From positions 496,001 through 560,000 of the forward strand of contig NZ_FQXG01000002.1 of assembly GCF_900129905.1 (NCBI RefSeq): 64,000 bases of DNA, written 5' to 3'. Below the pieces are notes generated by a model. It had not been told where the DNA came from. It worked only from the letters and a program-made list of their open reading frames with translations, and did not search any database. The translations under genes were made by a program, and so were the position numbers. This document shows positions 55,458-63,260 of this stretch, one piece after another. Position 1 is the stretch's first letter, and every line of letters starts with the position of its first letter. This DNA is from Ferrimonas marina. Lineage in GTDB: Bacteria; Pseudomonadota; Gammaproteobacteria; Enterobacterales; Shewanellaceae.

Positions 55458-56660
55458 TTAAAGCAGGAAGGAGACGTCAGCCGTGCGGCCTTCAAAGTTG
55501 GTGGCCATCAGTTTGGTTTGCCCATCCTGCTCCACCTTCTTCACATACTCGGGCTGCACCGGCATCTTGCCCAGGCCGCCGATCCCATCAACGATGAAGG
55601 TGGGAATGGCAGGGCCGGATACCCAACCGCGGATCCCATGGTAGATCTCCAACATACGGTCATAGCTGACCATAAACTTGCTGTTCCCCGGTGCCGGATC
55701 CATGGAATAAACGTAGTAAGGACGGATCCCGTTGGAGACCAAGTCCATCACCAGATCTCGCATCACTGCCACGTCGTCGTTCACCCCCTTGATCAGCACA
55801 CTCTGGTTGCCCAGCATGACGCCCGCACGGCGCAGCATGCCGGTGCGCTCGATGAACAGCGGGGTGATTTCACGGGGGTGATTGACCTGGGTGTTGATCA
55901 GGGTGACACGGTTTTTCACCAACACGTCCACCAGCTCCGGTGTGACACGGGTGGGCAGCTGAGCCAGCAAGCGGCTGCCGATGCGGAGGATCTTCAGGTC
56001 CGGACGGGCCTGGCGGATCATCGACAGGATCTCATCCAATTTGCTGTCGGTCAGCAGTAAGGGATCGCCCCCCGAGAGCAGCACATCTTGCACCTCTGGA
56101 TGGTCTCGGAGGTACTCGACCGAGCGGCGGATCCGAGCCATATCGATCACGTTCAGCGGATCAGACACCATGCGTTTGCGGGTGCAGTGACGGCAGTAGG
56201 CACCACAGATGTTGTGCACCAGAAAGAGCACCCGATTGGGGTATCGATGCACCAGGGAAGTCCCCTCCGGCATCATGTCATCCTCCGCCAGCTGGTCGCC
56301 CATTTCGTGGGGCGCGACATGCAGCTCGTCCTGCTCGGGCACGTACTGGAGACGAATGGGGCAAGCGGGATCGTTCTTGTCCATCAATTGAGCCACGTAA
56401 GGCGTGACACGGGCAGCGATAACGTCGTAGACCTCTTCATCAACCGGACGAATCCCGTGCAGCACCTTAGCCAAATCCTTATCTGTCTTAAAGGACTTGG
56501 CTAAGGTCTCACGCCAGGAGTGGTTGGCAACGTCAAACGCCATCAACTCATCGTGGTTATTAAAGTGGAATGGGGCTTCTGGTTGGGTATCCACCAGTTT
56601 CAGTGGAATGGACTGGGCAGAGGGTACTTCATGGCGTACAGGAGCCAATGTGGAAGACAT
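55458..56660 (-). CDS. kamA: L-lysine 2,3-aminomutase (KamA/AblA)
   Basis: 400 residues. The radical-SAM cluster motif is CGAYCRHC (C152, C156, C159), with upstream YPNRVLFLVHN and downstream VLLSGGDPLLLTD. The end carries the PLP-lysine region DGIGGLGKMPV. It converts L-lysine to L-beta-lysine using SAM, a [4Fe-4S] cluster and PLP. In front of ablB it is the first enzyme of N-acetyl-beta-lysine synthesis; without ablB it would serve lysine fermentation. It is the first gene of the operon; a weak AAGGA lies 11 bases before the ATG. Confidence 0.95.
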   Translation of the reverse strand: MSSTLAPVRHEVPSAQSIPLKLVDTQPEAPFHFNNHDELMAFDVANHSWRETLAKSFKTDKDLAKVLHGIRPVDEEVYDVIAARVTPYVAQLMDKNDPACPIRLQYVPEQDELHVAPHEMGDQLAEDDMMPEGTSLVHRYPNRVLFLVHNICGAYCRHCTRKRMVSDPLNVIDMARIRRSVEYLRDHPEVQDVLLSGGDPLLLTDSKLDEILSMIRQARPDLKILRIGSRLLAQLPTRVTPELVDVLVKNRVTLINTQVNHPREITPLFIERTGMLRRAGVMLGNQSVLIKGVNDDVAVMRDLVMDLVSNGIRPYYVYSMDPAPGNSKFMVSYDRMLEIYHGIRGWVSGPAIPTFIVDGIGGLGKMPVQPEYVKKVEQDGQTKLMATNFEGRTADVSFLL

Positions 56661-57133
56661 GGTGAAACAATCCTTCGTCTAAGCAATAGAGTCAATACCA
56701 TTAGAATGCGAACGATCCTAACGCCAGCTTTAACAGAAAATCAACCAGACGCCGCCATTGCAGATACAAAGCTAAGGCTCAATTGCTGTAAAGCATCTGT
56801 AACGTGTAGATAAAAGATCGCATTGAGTAGCTAAAGGTGGGCAGATACGTATTTGCGCCAGCTCAGAAAAAAGAATGTGCACTAACTATTTTCCCTGACA
56901 GCGCCAAGGTAATCATTAGAGTCCAGCGCAAGTGAAGCCCCCGGGCAAGAGAGGTCCTGAGCTGGATAAGCAGGCAACCCAATTCGTCGCTCTTATACCG
57001 GGTGAACTCGCGAAGCCGCCCGTCGTGGTTCTCACCAGCAACCCAGCTCCCAACGGGCCTCTTGGGCCGACGGCTCCGGTACTGGCTTGAGGGCGGATTT
57101 TTGTTACAGTACCGGTGATTAACTGGAGCAACT
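56661..57133. promoter_or_regulatory. Divergent intergenic region, kamA operon / MarR gene
   Basis: 473 bases with no gene that I can support; a long minus-strand frame (56863-57426) is a shadow of the MarR gene and lacks a signal. It must hold both promoters. Composition is AT-rich near kamA and GC-rich near the MarR gene. No clear operator was identified. Confidence 0.5.
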
Positions 57134-57610
57134 ATGGACAAACACGAGCAACTGCTGATCTCCCTGCGCAAGGTGATACGTGCGATCGATCTGCACAGCC
57201 GGAAACTGAGCAAGGAATCAGGCCTGACCGGCCCACAGTTGGTGGTAATGCAAAAGATCCGGCAACTGGATGGCCCCATCGCCCGCCAGATCGCTTCCGA
57301 GGTCAATCTGAGCCCGGCGACGGTCACCTCCATTGTCGACCGCCTGGAATCCCGAGGCCTGGTAACCAGGGTCCGGGACGACGCAGACAAACGCCGCGTG
57401 CAGTTATTCGTCAGCGAGGCCGGCAAGAGCCTACTGGCTACCGCACCTCAGCCTCTGCAAGAGCATTTCATACAGCGCTACCAATCCCTTGAAGAGTGGG
57501 AACAGAGTCTGCTGCTCTCCTCCGTTGAACGGATCGCGGCCATGATGGACGCCGAAGAGCTCGATGCCGCCGCCATGCTGATGGTGGGTCAGATGCAGGA
57601 CTCTCATTGA
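57134..57610 (+). CDS. MarR-family transcription regulator
   Basis: 158 residues. The winged-helix MarR core is complete: LSKESGLTGPQLVVMQKIRQLDGPIARQIASEVNLSPATVTSIVDRLESRGLVTRVRDDADKRRVQLFVSEAG, with the D-x-R-x-R wing motif. It is divergent from kamA and is the likely regulator of osmolyte synthesis, but this rests on position. A ligand cannot be predicted. A strong terminator follows about 50 bases later. Confidence 0.9.
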   Translation: MDKHEQLLISLRKVIRAIDLHSRKLSKESGLTGPQLVVMQKIRQLDGPIARQIASEVNLSPATVTSIVDRLESRGLVTRVRDDADKRRVQLFVSEAGKSLLATAPQPLQEHFIQRYQSLEEWEQSLLLSSVERIAAMMDAEELDAAAMLMVGQMQDSH

Positions 57611-57658
57611 GCCCCAGCGGCAGCCATTGAACGGCAGCACCCCTGGCAATACCCGGTA

Positions 57659-57706
57659 AAAAAGCCCTGAGCCCGATCCTCGCAGATCCGGCTCAGGGCT
57701 TTTTAG
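57659..57706 (+). terminator. Rho-independent terminator of the MarR gene
   Basis: The stem AAAAGCCCTGAGCC / GGCTCAGGGCTTTT has a second short stem inside (GATC...GATC) and is followed by a T-run (57659-57706). Confidence 0.87.
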
Positions 57707-57893
57707 TTCATGGGGCGCTGGTTGGACATAGGCATCGTCTGCTGTTTACGATGGGGAATGGTGTGATGCGCTTCCGTGCTGGGCCAACCGGAACCCGCAA
57801 TAAAAGCGGGATCCGTCCGGTTTTGCGTGAGCGAGCAACTTGTTTGCCGGCGGCCCCTTTGCGAAAATCGCCTCCACTTATCAGGAGCGCTAT

Positions 57894-58433
57894 GTGAACC
57901 AGTTAGAATTTGAGCTGTTTGACCAGAATCGGTCGGTGTCGTTGATGGCCCGGCAGGCCTATGCCTTCGCCCTGGCCCGAAAGGCGGTGCGCGGTCGGAT
58001 CCGCGGGTTGGATTTGCTCGATCTGCAGCGCTTACTGGTCATCGAGGTCGACGGTAAGCCCCGGACCCCGAATCAACAACAGCTCCAGGGTTACCTGGAT
58101 GAGCTGAAGGCGCTGGGTCTGTTGGTTAACGAAAGCGGATCTGCACAGTGGCAAGGTGCCGATGTGGCGCTGCCAATGCGACTGCAGGCCGACCCCGAGG
58201 GGCACGTCTTTGAGATGACCCCTGACTGGAAGCCAAGCTCAGACGTGCTGCTCCACCTGCGTCTGCAAGGTATCCAGGCGGAGGGAGCAATCCAAAACTC
58301 GGATCTCTACGACTTCATCAGCTACTGGGTTAGCCAACCCCACAAGCAGTGCACCCAATCCGAGTGGGACCACCAGTTTGCCAAGAACATTGCCCGACGC
58401 CGTAACCGTGCGACCGGCATCAACCGCCGCTGA
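57894..58433 (+). CDS. dnaT: DnaT-like primosomal protein
   Basis: 179 residues from GTG 57894 (AGGAG at 57883-57887); the frame is open from TTG 57840. The N-terminal half is a winged-helix-like region, and the C-terminal ~65 residues (FEMTPDWKPSSDVLLHLRLQ..., LYDFISYWVSQPHKQCTQSEWDHQFAKNIARRR) match the single-stranded-DNA-binding domain of DnaT. It lies 54 bases before the dnaC-like gene, the order seen in E. coli dnaTC. Its role is to help load the replicative helicase at restart. Confidence 0.8.
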   Translation: MNQLEFELFDQNRSVSLMARQAYAFALARKAVRGRIRGLDLLDLQRLLVIEVDGKPRTPNQQQLQGYLDELKALGLLVNESGSAQWQGADVALPMRLQADPEGHVFEMTPDWKPSSDVLLHLRLQGIQAEGAIQNSDLYDFISYWVSQPHKQCTQSEWDHQFAKNIARRRNRATGINRR

Positions 58434-58487
58434 TGTTGAGCTGGCGCAACAACACTAAGTGCAACGCTCCGCGTTGAAGGGATAAAG

Positions 58488-59537
58488 ATGAGCATCAAAA
58501 AGGTTCAACCCAGCCTTGCCGACTTGCAAGAAAAGCTCAACAAGATGAAGGCAAAGCAACAGGTCGAGAAGGACGCTGCTGCCAGCAGTGCGCCGCAGCC
58601 TGCGGTTGCCGTTCAACCCTCACCGGTGCAGCAAGCCCCGGTTAAGAGCGAACAGCGACCCGTGGTTAAGCCCTCAGGTGGTGCTGCCCGTCGGCCCAGC
58701 GATGGCAAGAAACGCTCTGGCCCGGTTGATATCACTCAGTTCATCGACAAGATCGGCAAAGGCCGCCGGATGGGTAAAGAGGAGTTGGCGGCAGCCATTG
58801 CCGCTCAGGACCGCAAGGCTCAAGAAGAGCTCGATAAAGAGAACGCGGATCGCCGCGCCCGTGTGACGGAAGAGCTATTGAAAGGCTCCGATGTTGATCC
58901 AAGCTGGACGCTGGAGAACTGTTACGCCATTGCCGCCACCGGCGATGCCAGTGAGGACTTTGAGAACGCCATCGCGGCCTTGCAGGTGATGATCCCTCGG
59001 GTCTTGACCTCACATGAGCAGGATGGGTACGCCCTCGGAGCCCTGTTCATGGGGGCCTACGGCTGCGGTAAGAGTACCGTTGCCGGAGCACTGCACCACG
59101 AGGTGATTGCTGCCGGAAAAAGCTCGATGATGGTGCAGTTCAAGCGCTTTGTAGACACCGTGTTTTACGACAAAGAGAACGGTGAGGCGCTGCGCGAACG
59201 GGCCAGTAAAGTCGATCTGCTCATCTTCGACGAAGTGGGCTTCGATGAGCAGATGCTGACCCCACCGATGAAGACGGCGATCGGCACCATGATCCGTAGC
59301 CGCCAGTCTCAGGGTCGCTCCACCGTGCTGGTCACCAACCACAAGCCCAACTCACTGCGCTCTGCGATTGGCCATGCCTCTATGGAAGGTCTGCTGCAGT
59401 ACCAGGGCATGATCACCGTGCCTTTCCGTGGGCAAAGCAAGCGCCAGCAGCAGCTCACCGACCACCTGGGTCGTCCGGTCGAATTCGGCGAGAGCGATAG
59501 CGGCTTGTCTTGGATGCCCGGTGGTGACCCAGTTTGA
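58488..59537 (+). CDS. dnaC: DnaC-like helicase loader ATPase
   Basis: 349 residues. The first ~110 residues are Gln/Ala/Lys-rich and probably disordered, longer than in E. coli DnaC (245 residues). The AAA+ domain has Walker A GAYGCGKS, Walker B LLIFDEVGF, a sensor-1-like TVLVTNHKPNSL and an arginine-finger-type region downstream. With the dnaT-like gene in front this is the DnaB helicase loader. A separate role in a mobile element is less likely because both genes look native in composition. A terminator follows. Confidence 0.85.
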   Translation: MSIKKVQPSLADLQEKLNKMKAKQQVEKDAAASSAPQPAVAVQPSPVQQAPVKSEQRPVVKPSGGAARRPSDGKKRSGPVDITQFIDKIGKGRRMGKEELAAAIAAQDRKAQEELDKENADRRARVTEELLKGSDVDPSWTLENCYAIAATGDASEDFENAIAALQVMIPRVLTSHEQDGYALGALFMGAYGCGKSTVAGALHHEVIAAGKSSMMVQFKRFVDTVFYDKENGEALRERASKVDLLIFDEVGFDEQMLTPPMKTAIGTMIRSRQSQGRSTVLVTNHKPNSLRSAIGHASMEGLLQYQGMITVPFRGQSKRQQQLTDHLGRPVEFGESDSGLSWMPGGDPV

Positions 59538-59574
59538 GGTAGCGGCCTGAGAGGCATCTCCCCTTCTGACATCC

Positions 59575-59611
59575 AGCGCCTGCCCCCTACCTGGGGCAGG
59601 CGCTTTCTTTT
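59575..59611 (+). terminator. Rho-independent terminator of the dnaT-dnaC operon
   Basis: The arms AGCGCCTGCCCC (59575-59586) and GGGGCAGGCGCT (59593-59604) with a 6-base loop are followed by TTCTTTT. Confidence 0.85.
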
Positions 59612-59655
59612 GGCCTACTGCTGGGGCCAAAGCGGACCAAAGAGTTCAGGAAATG

Positions 59656-60504
59656 TTAACTCGCCAGTTTTGCCTCAATAGACTCTAACTTTGCCAATAT
59701 CTCTTCATTCTGACTCTTGATGGCTTTGTTACTAAAAGATTCGTAATTCCAGCCTTCGCCCATTCGTGAGTATTCTTCTTCAACCTCGTTACTGAGGGTC
59801 GGAATATCCTCGTGCCACAGTCGTTCGAAATCAAACGCTAATACACCGCAGCCGGTCAGCAAAGCCTGCATCAATTCAGTAGTGAGATGATTAAAATCGT
59901 TAAAAACAGTTATCTGCCCTTCTTGGATAGCCTCACTAGAAGCGCCAAGTTCTTCTAGTACGGCATTTTCAATGCTCATGGCCGCCAGGTTAGGAGTAAT
60001 TTGTAAGAGCTTGGCCACGGCCTCTGTTTCCGCCTTGGTGCAGATCGGAGCATACTCAGCAGTGATAGTGAGTAGGCGAGAAGTGACGATGTAGCTGTAG
60101 CTGATGGCCTCGACCAACTTTGGCAGCCTTTCATCTCCTTTATCAGCGGGAAATTTTGCACCACAGGCCACCATCATTTCTATGCAGGCCTTGCGCAGGG
60201 CCTTCATGCCTTTATCGCCTTTCAGACTCCCACCCTCATAACTGTGACGTTCATCCAGATAGGACATAAATGTCTTTCGCTGCTTGAGCTCCTCTTCAAC
60301 TAGCTGCCATTGCGCCAAGTGAGGACCCATTACGGCCTCGTCAAAGGTAAGTTCACCTGATACTAGGGCCAGTAATTGGTCAGCACGGTCATCGGGCATG
60401 TCCTCAAAGTTGGCCCAGCGGGACAGCTGTGATCGGCTAACGCCGATCGCCGCCGCCATCTGTGACTGGTTCACGACCAAAGGGGTCAGAGTGGATTGAA
60501 TCAT
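59656..60504 (-). CDS. HTH protein overlapping the RAYT transposase
   Basis: 282 residues. The N-terminus holds an XRE-like helix-turn-helix (NQSQMAAAIGVSRSQLSRWANFEDMP, ~13-38), and the rest is helical with no family I recognise. The first helix before the HTH is short. Its ATG overlaps the stop of the transposase gene by 4 bases (ATGA), and codons 1-10 (IQSTLTPLV) are encoded by a copy of the transposase's repeat (60475-60502). So this start region was probably created or replaced by the RAYT insertion. It is AT-richer than the dnaC gene. Function unknown. Confidence 0.7.
   Translation of the reverse strand: MIQSTLTPLVVNQSQMAAAIGVSRSQLSRWANFEDMPDDRADQLLALVSGELTFDEAVMGPHLAQWQLVEEELKQRKTFMSYLDERHSYEGGSLKGDKGMKALRKACIEMMVACGAKFPADKGDERLPKLVEAISYSYIVTSRLLTITAEYAPICTKAETEAVAKLLQITPNLAAMSIENAVLEELGASSEAIQEGQITVFNDFNHLTTELMQALLTGCGVLAFDFERLWHEDIPTLSNEVEEEYSRMGEGWNYESFSNKAIKSQNEEILAKLESIEAKLAS
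60475..60502 (-). repeat. REP-like motif at the RAYT 3' end
   Basis: Inverted copy of the 27-base motif whose core is CCACTCTGACCCCTTTGGTC. It spans the RAYT stop and the first codons of the HTH gene, with one extra base. With the copy at 61287 it flanks the transposase in opposite orientation. Confidence 0.85.
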
Positions 60505-61220
60505 TTCCCCTGACGGAACTGCTCAGAACGATGGTCTCCTCCACGGGGCAAGGGTGACAGTCGCCGCGCCGTTTGGCGCTGGATCTCTGACTCAAAATGG
60601 CCATCCCCAAGCACCCAAAGCTTGTTGGTCGCCTCACGGATTTCTGCAAGGGTACGCTCAGGGATCTGACCATCAAACAGGGAGCGATAAGCTGCTGTAC
60701 GCTGCTCGTTGCAAGGGCCCAAAGACAGGTAGCTAGCGTGTGGCTGGATAAGTGAATCGGTCTGACTCGAGCCTGCGCCAGTTGCGTTCACTCGGTAGCT
60801 CGACCATGGATACTCCGATGGATGCTCTACCATGGCGGCACGCACGGGATTCAATTCGATATAACGACTCACCGTCAGAAAGTAGCGCTCTGAATCCACT
60901 AGTGTTGATTTGAATCGCCCTTCCCACAGGGAGCCGGTTCTTCGATAAGTCTTGTTGATGTAGTGGACATAGACCCGGCCAAGACTCTGCATCATCCGGC
61001 CGACTCCACCCTCCTCGCCAGGAGTCACCAACAGATGGACATGGTTGGTCATCAGAACATACGCGTGGATAGCCACATCGTACTTACCACTCGCCTCGCG
61101 AAGCTTATTGAGGTAGCAGTGCCTGTCTTCGTCCCCGAAGAAACAGGCCTGACGATTGTTGCCTCTCTGTATGACGTGCTGCGGGATCCCCGCCAAATCC
61201 AATCGACGTAACCTAGCCAT
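60501..61220 (-). mobile_element. REP-associated tyrosine transposase (RAYT)
   Basis: 239 residues of the Y1/RAYT family (TnpA_REP). The N-terminus RLRRLDLAGIPQHVIQRGNN is typical; HUH is in MTNHVHLLV; the catalytic Tyr is in RYIELNPVRA. The C-terminal part is basic. RAYTs nick and join single strands at REP hairpins and drive their spread. It is flanked by two motif copies (60475 inverted, 61287 direct). It overlaps the HTH gene by 4 bases. A second, incomplete copy of its 5' end lies at 62295-62597. Confidence 0.92.
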
Positions 61221-61286
61221 CCTAACTTCCCTGTTATCAAGCTTGGACAGGTAAGCCTAGCAGGCTGGGTATCACAGCCAGCGTAC

Positions 61287-61313
61287 GATCAATCCACTCT
61301 GACCCCTTTGGTC
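61287..61313 (+). repeat. REP-like motif copy (upstream of RAYT)
   Basis: Full 27-base copy: GATCAAT plus the core CCACTCTGACCCCTTTGGTC. The palindromic part GACC-CCTTT-GGTC can form a short hairpin. It is the reference copy for the family in this window. Confidence 0.9.
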
Positions 61314-61532
61314 ACCATGACAAGAGTCACGCGACGCGCCTAAAGGAGAGTGAATGAAACTCAACGCTTTGTCAGTAGATCTGACTTTGATAAAGTCGAT
61401 CACTACAAAATCGAGACCCGTCAGAGCCACCAGCCATCCTGCTGGAGTGCGGAGCGTATCTGAGATTCAGAGTCATAATTTGGCTGAATTGGTAAATGAC
61501 TGGCCCCACGGGGTTAGTAGCTACTAACCAAA
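61314..61532 (+). repeat. Diverged repeat unit, copy 1
   Basis: About 220 bases between motif copies at 61287 and 61533. The block ACCATGACAAGAGTCACG, GATAAAGTCGATCAC, CAGAGCCACCAG and TTTGGCTGAATTG recurs in the same order at 63041-63260 and, in part, at 62598-62670. No gene is visible. Together with the flanking motifs it forms a ~270-base repeated unit. Confidence 0.7.
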
Positions 61533-61552
61533 CCACTCTGACCCCTTTGGTC
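61533..61552 (+). repeat. REP-like motif core copy
   Basis: Exact 20-base core CCACTCTGACCCCTTTGGTC; the bases before it (ACTAACCAAA) differ from the full copies. Confidence 0.85.
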
Positions 61553-61738
61553 ACAAAGGGCGGTATCAGCTTAGATAAAGCGCCTGTGCCAAGGGTACGC
61601 AGCGCTACGCTTGAGACATTGAAACAGCACCGGCAGAGCGTAGTGGATGAAGACTATCGTATGGTTGGAATTTACGAGTGATACCGAGTAATACGCCGAT
61701 TAACCAAGTAATACATAGATGTACAGAGAATTACAATA

Positions 61739-62155
61739 ATGAACAAACTTAGCAAGATTACGATTGCAGCGGTGATTGCCGCTAGTACGTACAGCACTGC
61801 GGCGGCAGCAGCTTACAGTGATTACAGCTGCAGTCAGTACCTGTCTGATTCATCTAGCAGTAACGCTATGCAGTACGCTCGGGGACAGGAGGCGTGGAAC
61901 AGCGCCACCGACCGGCTTAAAGACGATGCTTTCTATGAGCTGGTGGGGTCCGTATGGGACTTCGATCAGGCGTACGCGAAGGCGTTGATTCGTATCAGTG
62001 CTGTATTCACAAACGAGAGTTGTCGTGAGGATACCAGCGCCACTCTGTACGATGCAGCGCAGTACGCTAGGGCAACCGCAGCGAGTGCGTTTATCGATGG
62101 GAAGATCGACGATCTGCTTGAAAACATGGCGCAGCATTACAGGGTTGGAGAGTAA
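61739..62155 (+). CDS. Small exported protein of unknown function
   Basis: 138 residues. A signal peptide (KITIAAVIAASTYSTAAAAAY) is followed by a short helical protein with two cysteines (SCSQYLSD and NESCRED) that could pair. No family is recognised. It lies between motif copies of the RAYT family and looks like cargo or a hitchhiking gene. A weak context precedes the ATG. Confidence 0.65.
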   Translation: MNKLSKITIAAVIAASTYSTAAAAAYSDYSCSQYLSDSSSSNAMQYARGQEAWNSATDRLKDDAFYELVGSVWDFDQAYAKALIRISAVFTNESCREDTSATLYDAAQYARATAASAFIDGKIDDLLENMAQHYRVGE

Positions 62156-62182
62156 GTACAGCCCGGTGAATTAAAGACGAAT

Positions 62183-62209
62183 GATCAATCCACTCTGACC
62201 CCTTTGGTC
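62183..62209 (+). repeat. REP-like motif copy
   Basis: Full 27-base copy, identical to that at 61287. A 7-base tandem array begins one base later. Confidence 0.9.
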
Positions 62210-62210
62210 A

Positions 62211-62248
62211 AATAGCCAATAGCCAATAGCCAATAGCCAATAGCCAAT
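62211..62248 (+). repeat. 7-base tandem repeat array, AATAGCC x5
   Basis: Five perfect units of AATAGCC (62211-62245) plus AAT, followed by GGATACCACGGCCCACCT and a motif copy. The sequence after the array is homologous to that after the GTAGCCC array at 62931, although the units differ. Confidence 0.92.
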
Positions 62249-62266
62249 GGATACCACGGCCCACCT

Positions 62267-62293
62267 GATCAATCCACTCTGACCCCTTTGGTC
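62267..62293 (+). repeat. REP-like motif copy (left boundary of duplicated RAYT end)
   Basis: Full 27-base copy, identical to that at 61287. The truncated transposase copy begins immediately after it. Confidence 0.9.
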
Positions 62294-62294
62294 A

Positions 62295-62597
62295 CTCCTC
62301 GCCAGGAGTCACCAACAGATGGACATGGTTGGTCATCAGAACATACGCGTGGATAGCCACATCGTACTTACCACTCGCCTCGCGAAGCTTATTGAGGTAG
62401 CAGTGCCTGTCTTCGTCCCCGAAGAAACAGGCCTGACGATTGTTGCCTCTCTGTATGACGTGCTGCGGGATCCCCGCCAAATCCAATCGACGTAACCTAG
62501 CCATCCTAACTTCCCTGTTATCAAGCTTGGACAGGTAAGCCTAGCAGGCTGGGTATCACAGCCAGCGTACGATCAATCCACTCTGACCCCTTTGGTC
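62295..62597 (-). pseudogene. Truncated RAYT copy, perfect 303-bp duplication
   Basis: Bases 62295-62597 are identical to 61011-61313 by direct comparison. They encode the first 70 residues of the RAYT (start 62504), including HUH (NHVHLLV), and then run into a stop just at the junction with the motif at 62267. The catalytic Tyr is missing, so it cannot work alone. Motif copies at both ends suggest movement or copying as a unit. The perfect identity means it is recent. Confidence 0.93.
62571..62597 (+). repeat. REP-like motif copy (right boundary of duplicated RAYT end)
   Basis: Full 27-base copy, identical to that at 61287 and part of the 303-bp duplication. Confidence 0.9.
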
Positions 62598-62690
62598 TTG
62601 AGATTCAGAGCGATGATTTAGCCAAACTGGACACTGACTGGTACCACGGAGTTAGCGATTGCTAACTAAACCGCTCTGATTCCTTTGGCC
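62598..62690 (+). repeat. Diverged repeat unit, short copy with degraded motif
   Basis: TTGAGATTCAGAG...ACTGACTGGTACCACGG...GTTAG matches the last third of the unit at 61314-61532. It ends in a degraded motif core, CCGCTCTGATTCCTTTGGCC (62671-62690). The first part of the unit is missing, as if deleted. Confidence 0.7.
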
Positions 62691-62754
62691 CTCGTGGCCC
62701 CCAAACATGGGGCAGCCGCACTGGCCGACCCACCACCGACAAGGAGTCGAGATC

Positions 62755-62934
62755 ATGACCTTTGGACAAAAATACCTAGTTACCCTAAACGCCATCTGCC
62801 TGGCCGTGGTGCTGTTCATCGTGTGCATGGGCGGCAAAGCCGGTTTCTTCTTTGGTTGGTATGCCCTTTGTGTGGGCCTGCCCACCGTACTGGCCTTCTG
62901 GCCCCAGATCCGCGCCAAACTCATAGGCCAGTAG
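62755..62934 (+). CDS. Small two-TM membrane protein
   Basis: 59 residues from ATG 62755, with AAGGAG at 62741-62746 (8-base spacer). Two hydrophobic segments (LVTLNAICLAVVLFIVCMG and FFFGWYALCVGLPTVLAFW) are followed by a basic end (RAKLIGQ). The stop codon TAG is the start of the GTAGCCC tandem array. No family is recognised; similar short proteins occur in many marine gammaproteobacteria as orphans. Confidence 0.65.
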   Translation: MTFGQKYLVTLNAICLAVVLFIVCMGGKAGFFFGWYALCVGLPTVLAFWPQIRAKLIGQ

Positions 62935-62993
62935 CCCGTAGCCCGTAGCCCGTAGCCCGTAGCCCGTAGCCCGTAGCCCGTAGCCCGTAGCCC
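62931..62993 (+). repeat. 7-base tandem repeat array, GTAGCCC x9
   Basis: Nine perfect units of GTAGCCC, starting at the stop codon of the small membrane-protein gene. The array is followed by ATGGATACCATGTCCCACATGATCAA and a motif copy, homologous to the sequence after the AATAGCC array at 62211. Confidence 0.93.
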
Positions 62994-63013
62994 ATGGATA
63001 CCATGTCCCACAT

Positions 63014-63040
63014 GATCAATCCACTCTGACGCCTGTGGTC
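63014..63040 (+). repeat. REP-like motif copy, two changes
   Basis: GATCAAT plus CCACTCTGACGCCTGTGGTC: two bases differ from the full copy, and the hairpin arms GACC/GGTC are affected at one place. Confidence 0.85.
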
Positions 63041-63260
63041 CGCTGACCATGACAAGAGTCACGCTACCCGCACTAAGAAAAATGTATGCAACTCAGAACT
63101 TTGTCAGAAAACCCGATTTTGATAAGGTCGATCACGACAAGATCGAAACCATTCAGAGCCACCAGACATCGTGCTGGAGAGAGTCGCGTATCTGGGATTC
63201 AAAGCCATTATTTGGCTGAATTGTACACTGACTGGCACCACGGGTTAGTGACTACCAACC
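63041..63260 (+). repeat. Diverged repeat unit, copy 2
   Basis: About 220 bases that line up with 61314-61532 along the whole length (ACCATGACAAGAGTCACG, TTTGATAAGGTCGATCACGAC, CAGAGCCACCAG, TATTTGGCTGAATTG, GGTTAGTGACTACCAACCA). Roughly three quarters of the bases agree by eye. No gene is supported in it. Confidence 0.7.

Noticed and set aside
56863-57426. Minus-strand 187-codon frame between kamA and the MarR gene
   Set aside because: It overlaps most of the MarR gene in antisense and starts inside it; composition and residues look random.
61496-61681. Short frame over a motif copy ending in a plausible peptide
   Set aside because: The front half is repeat sequence and there is no ribosome-binding site. 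It may be the tail of a dead gene, but this cannot be supported.
62652-63062. Minus-strand frame with a repeated GLRATGY peptide
   Set aside because: The peptide repeat is only the translation of the GTAGCCC tandem array; the frame has no other support.
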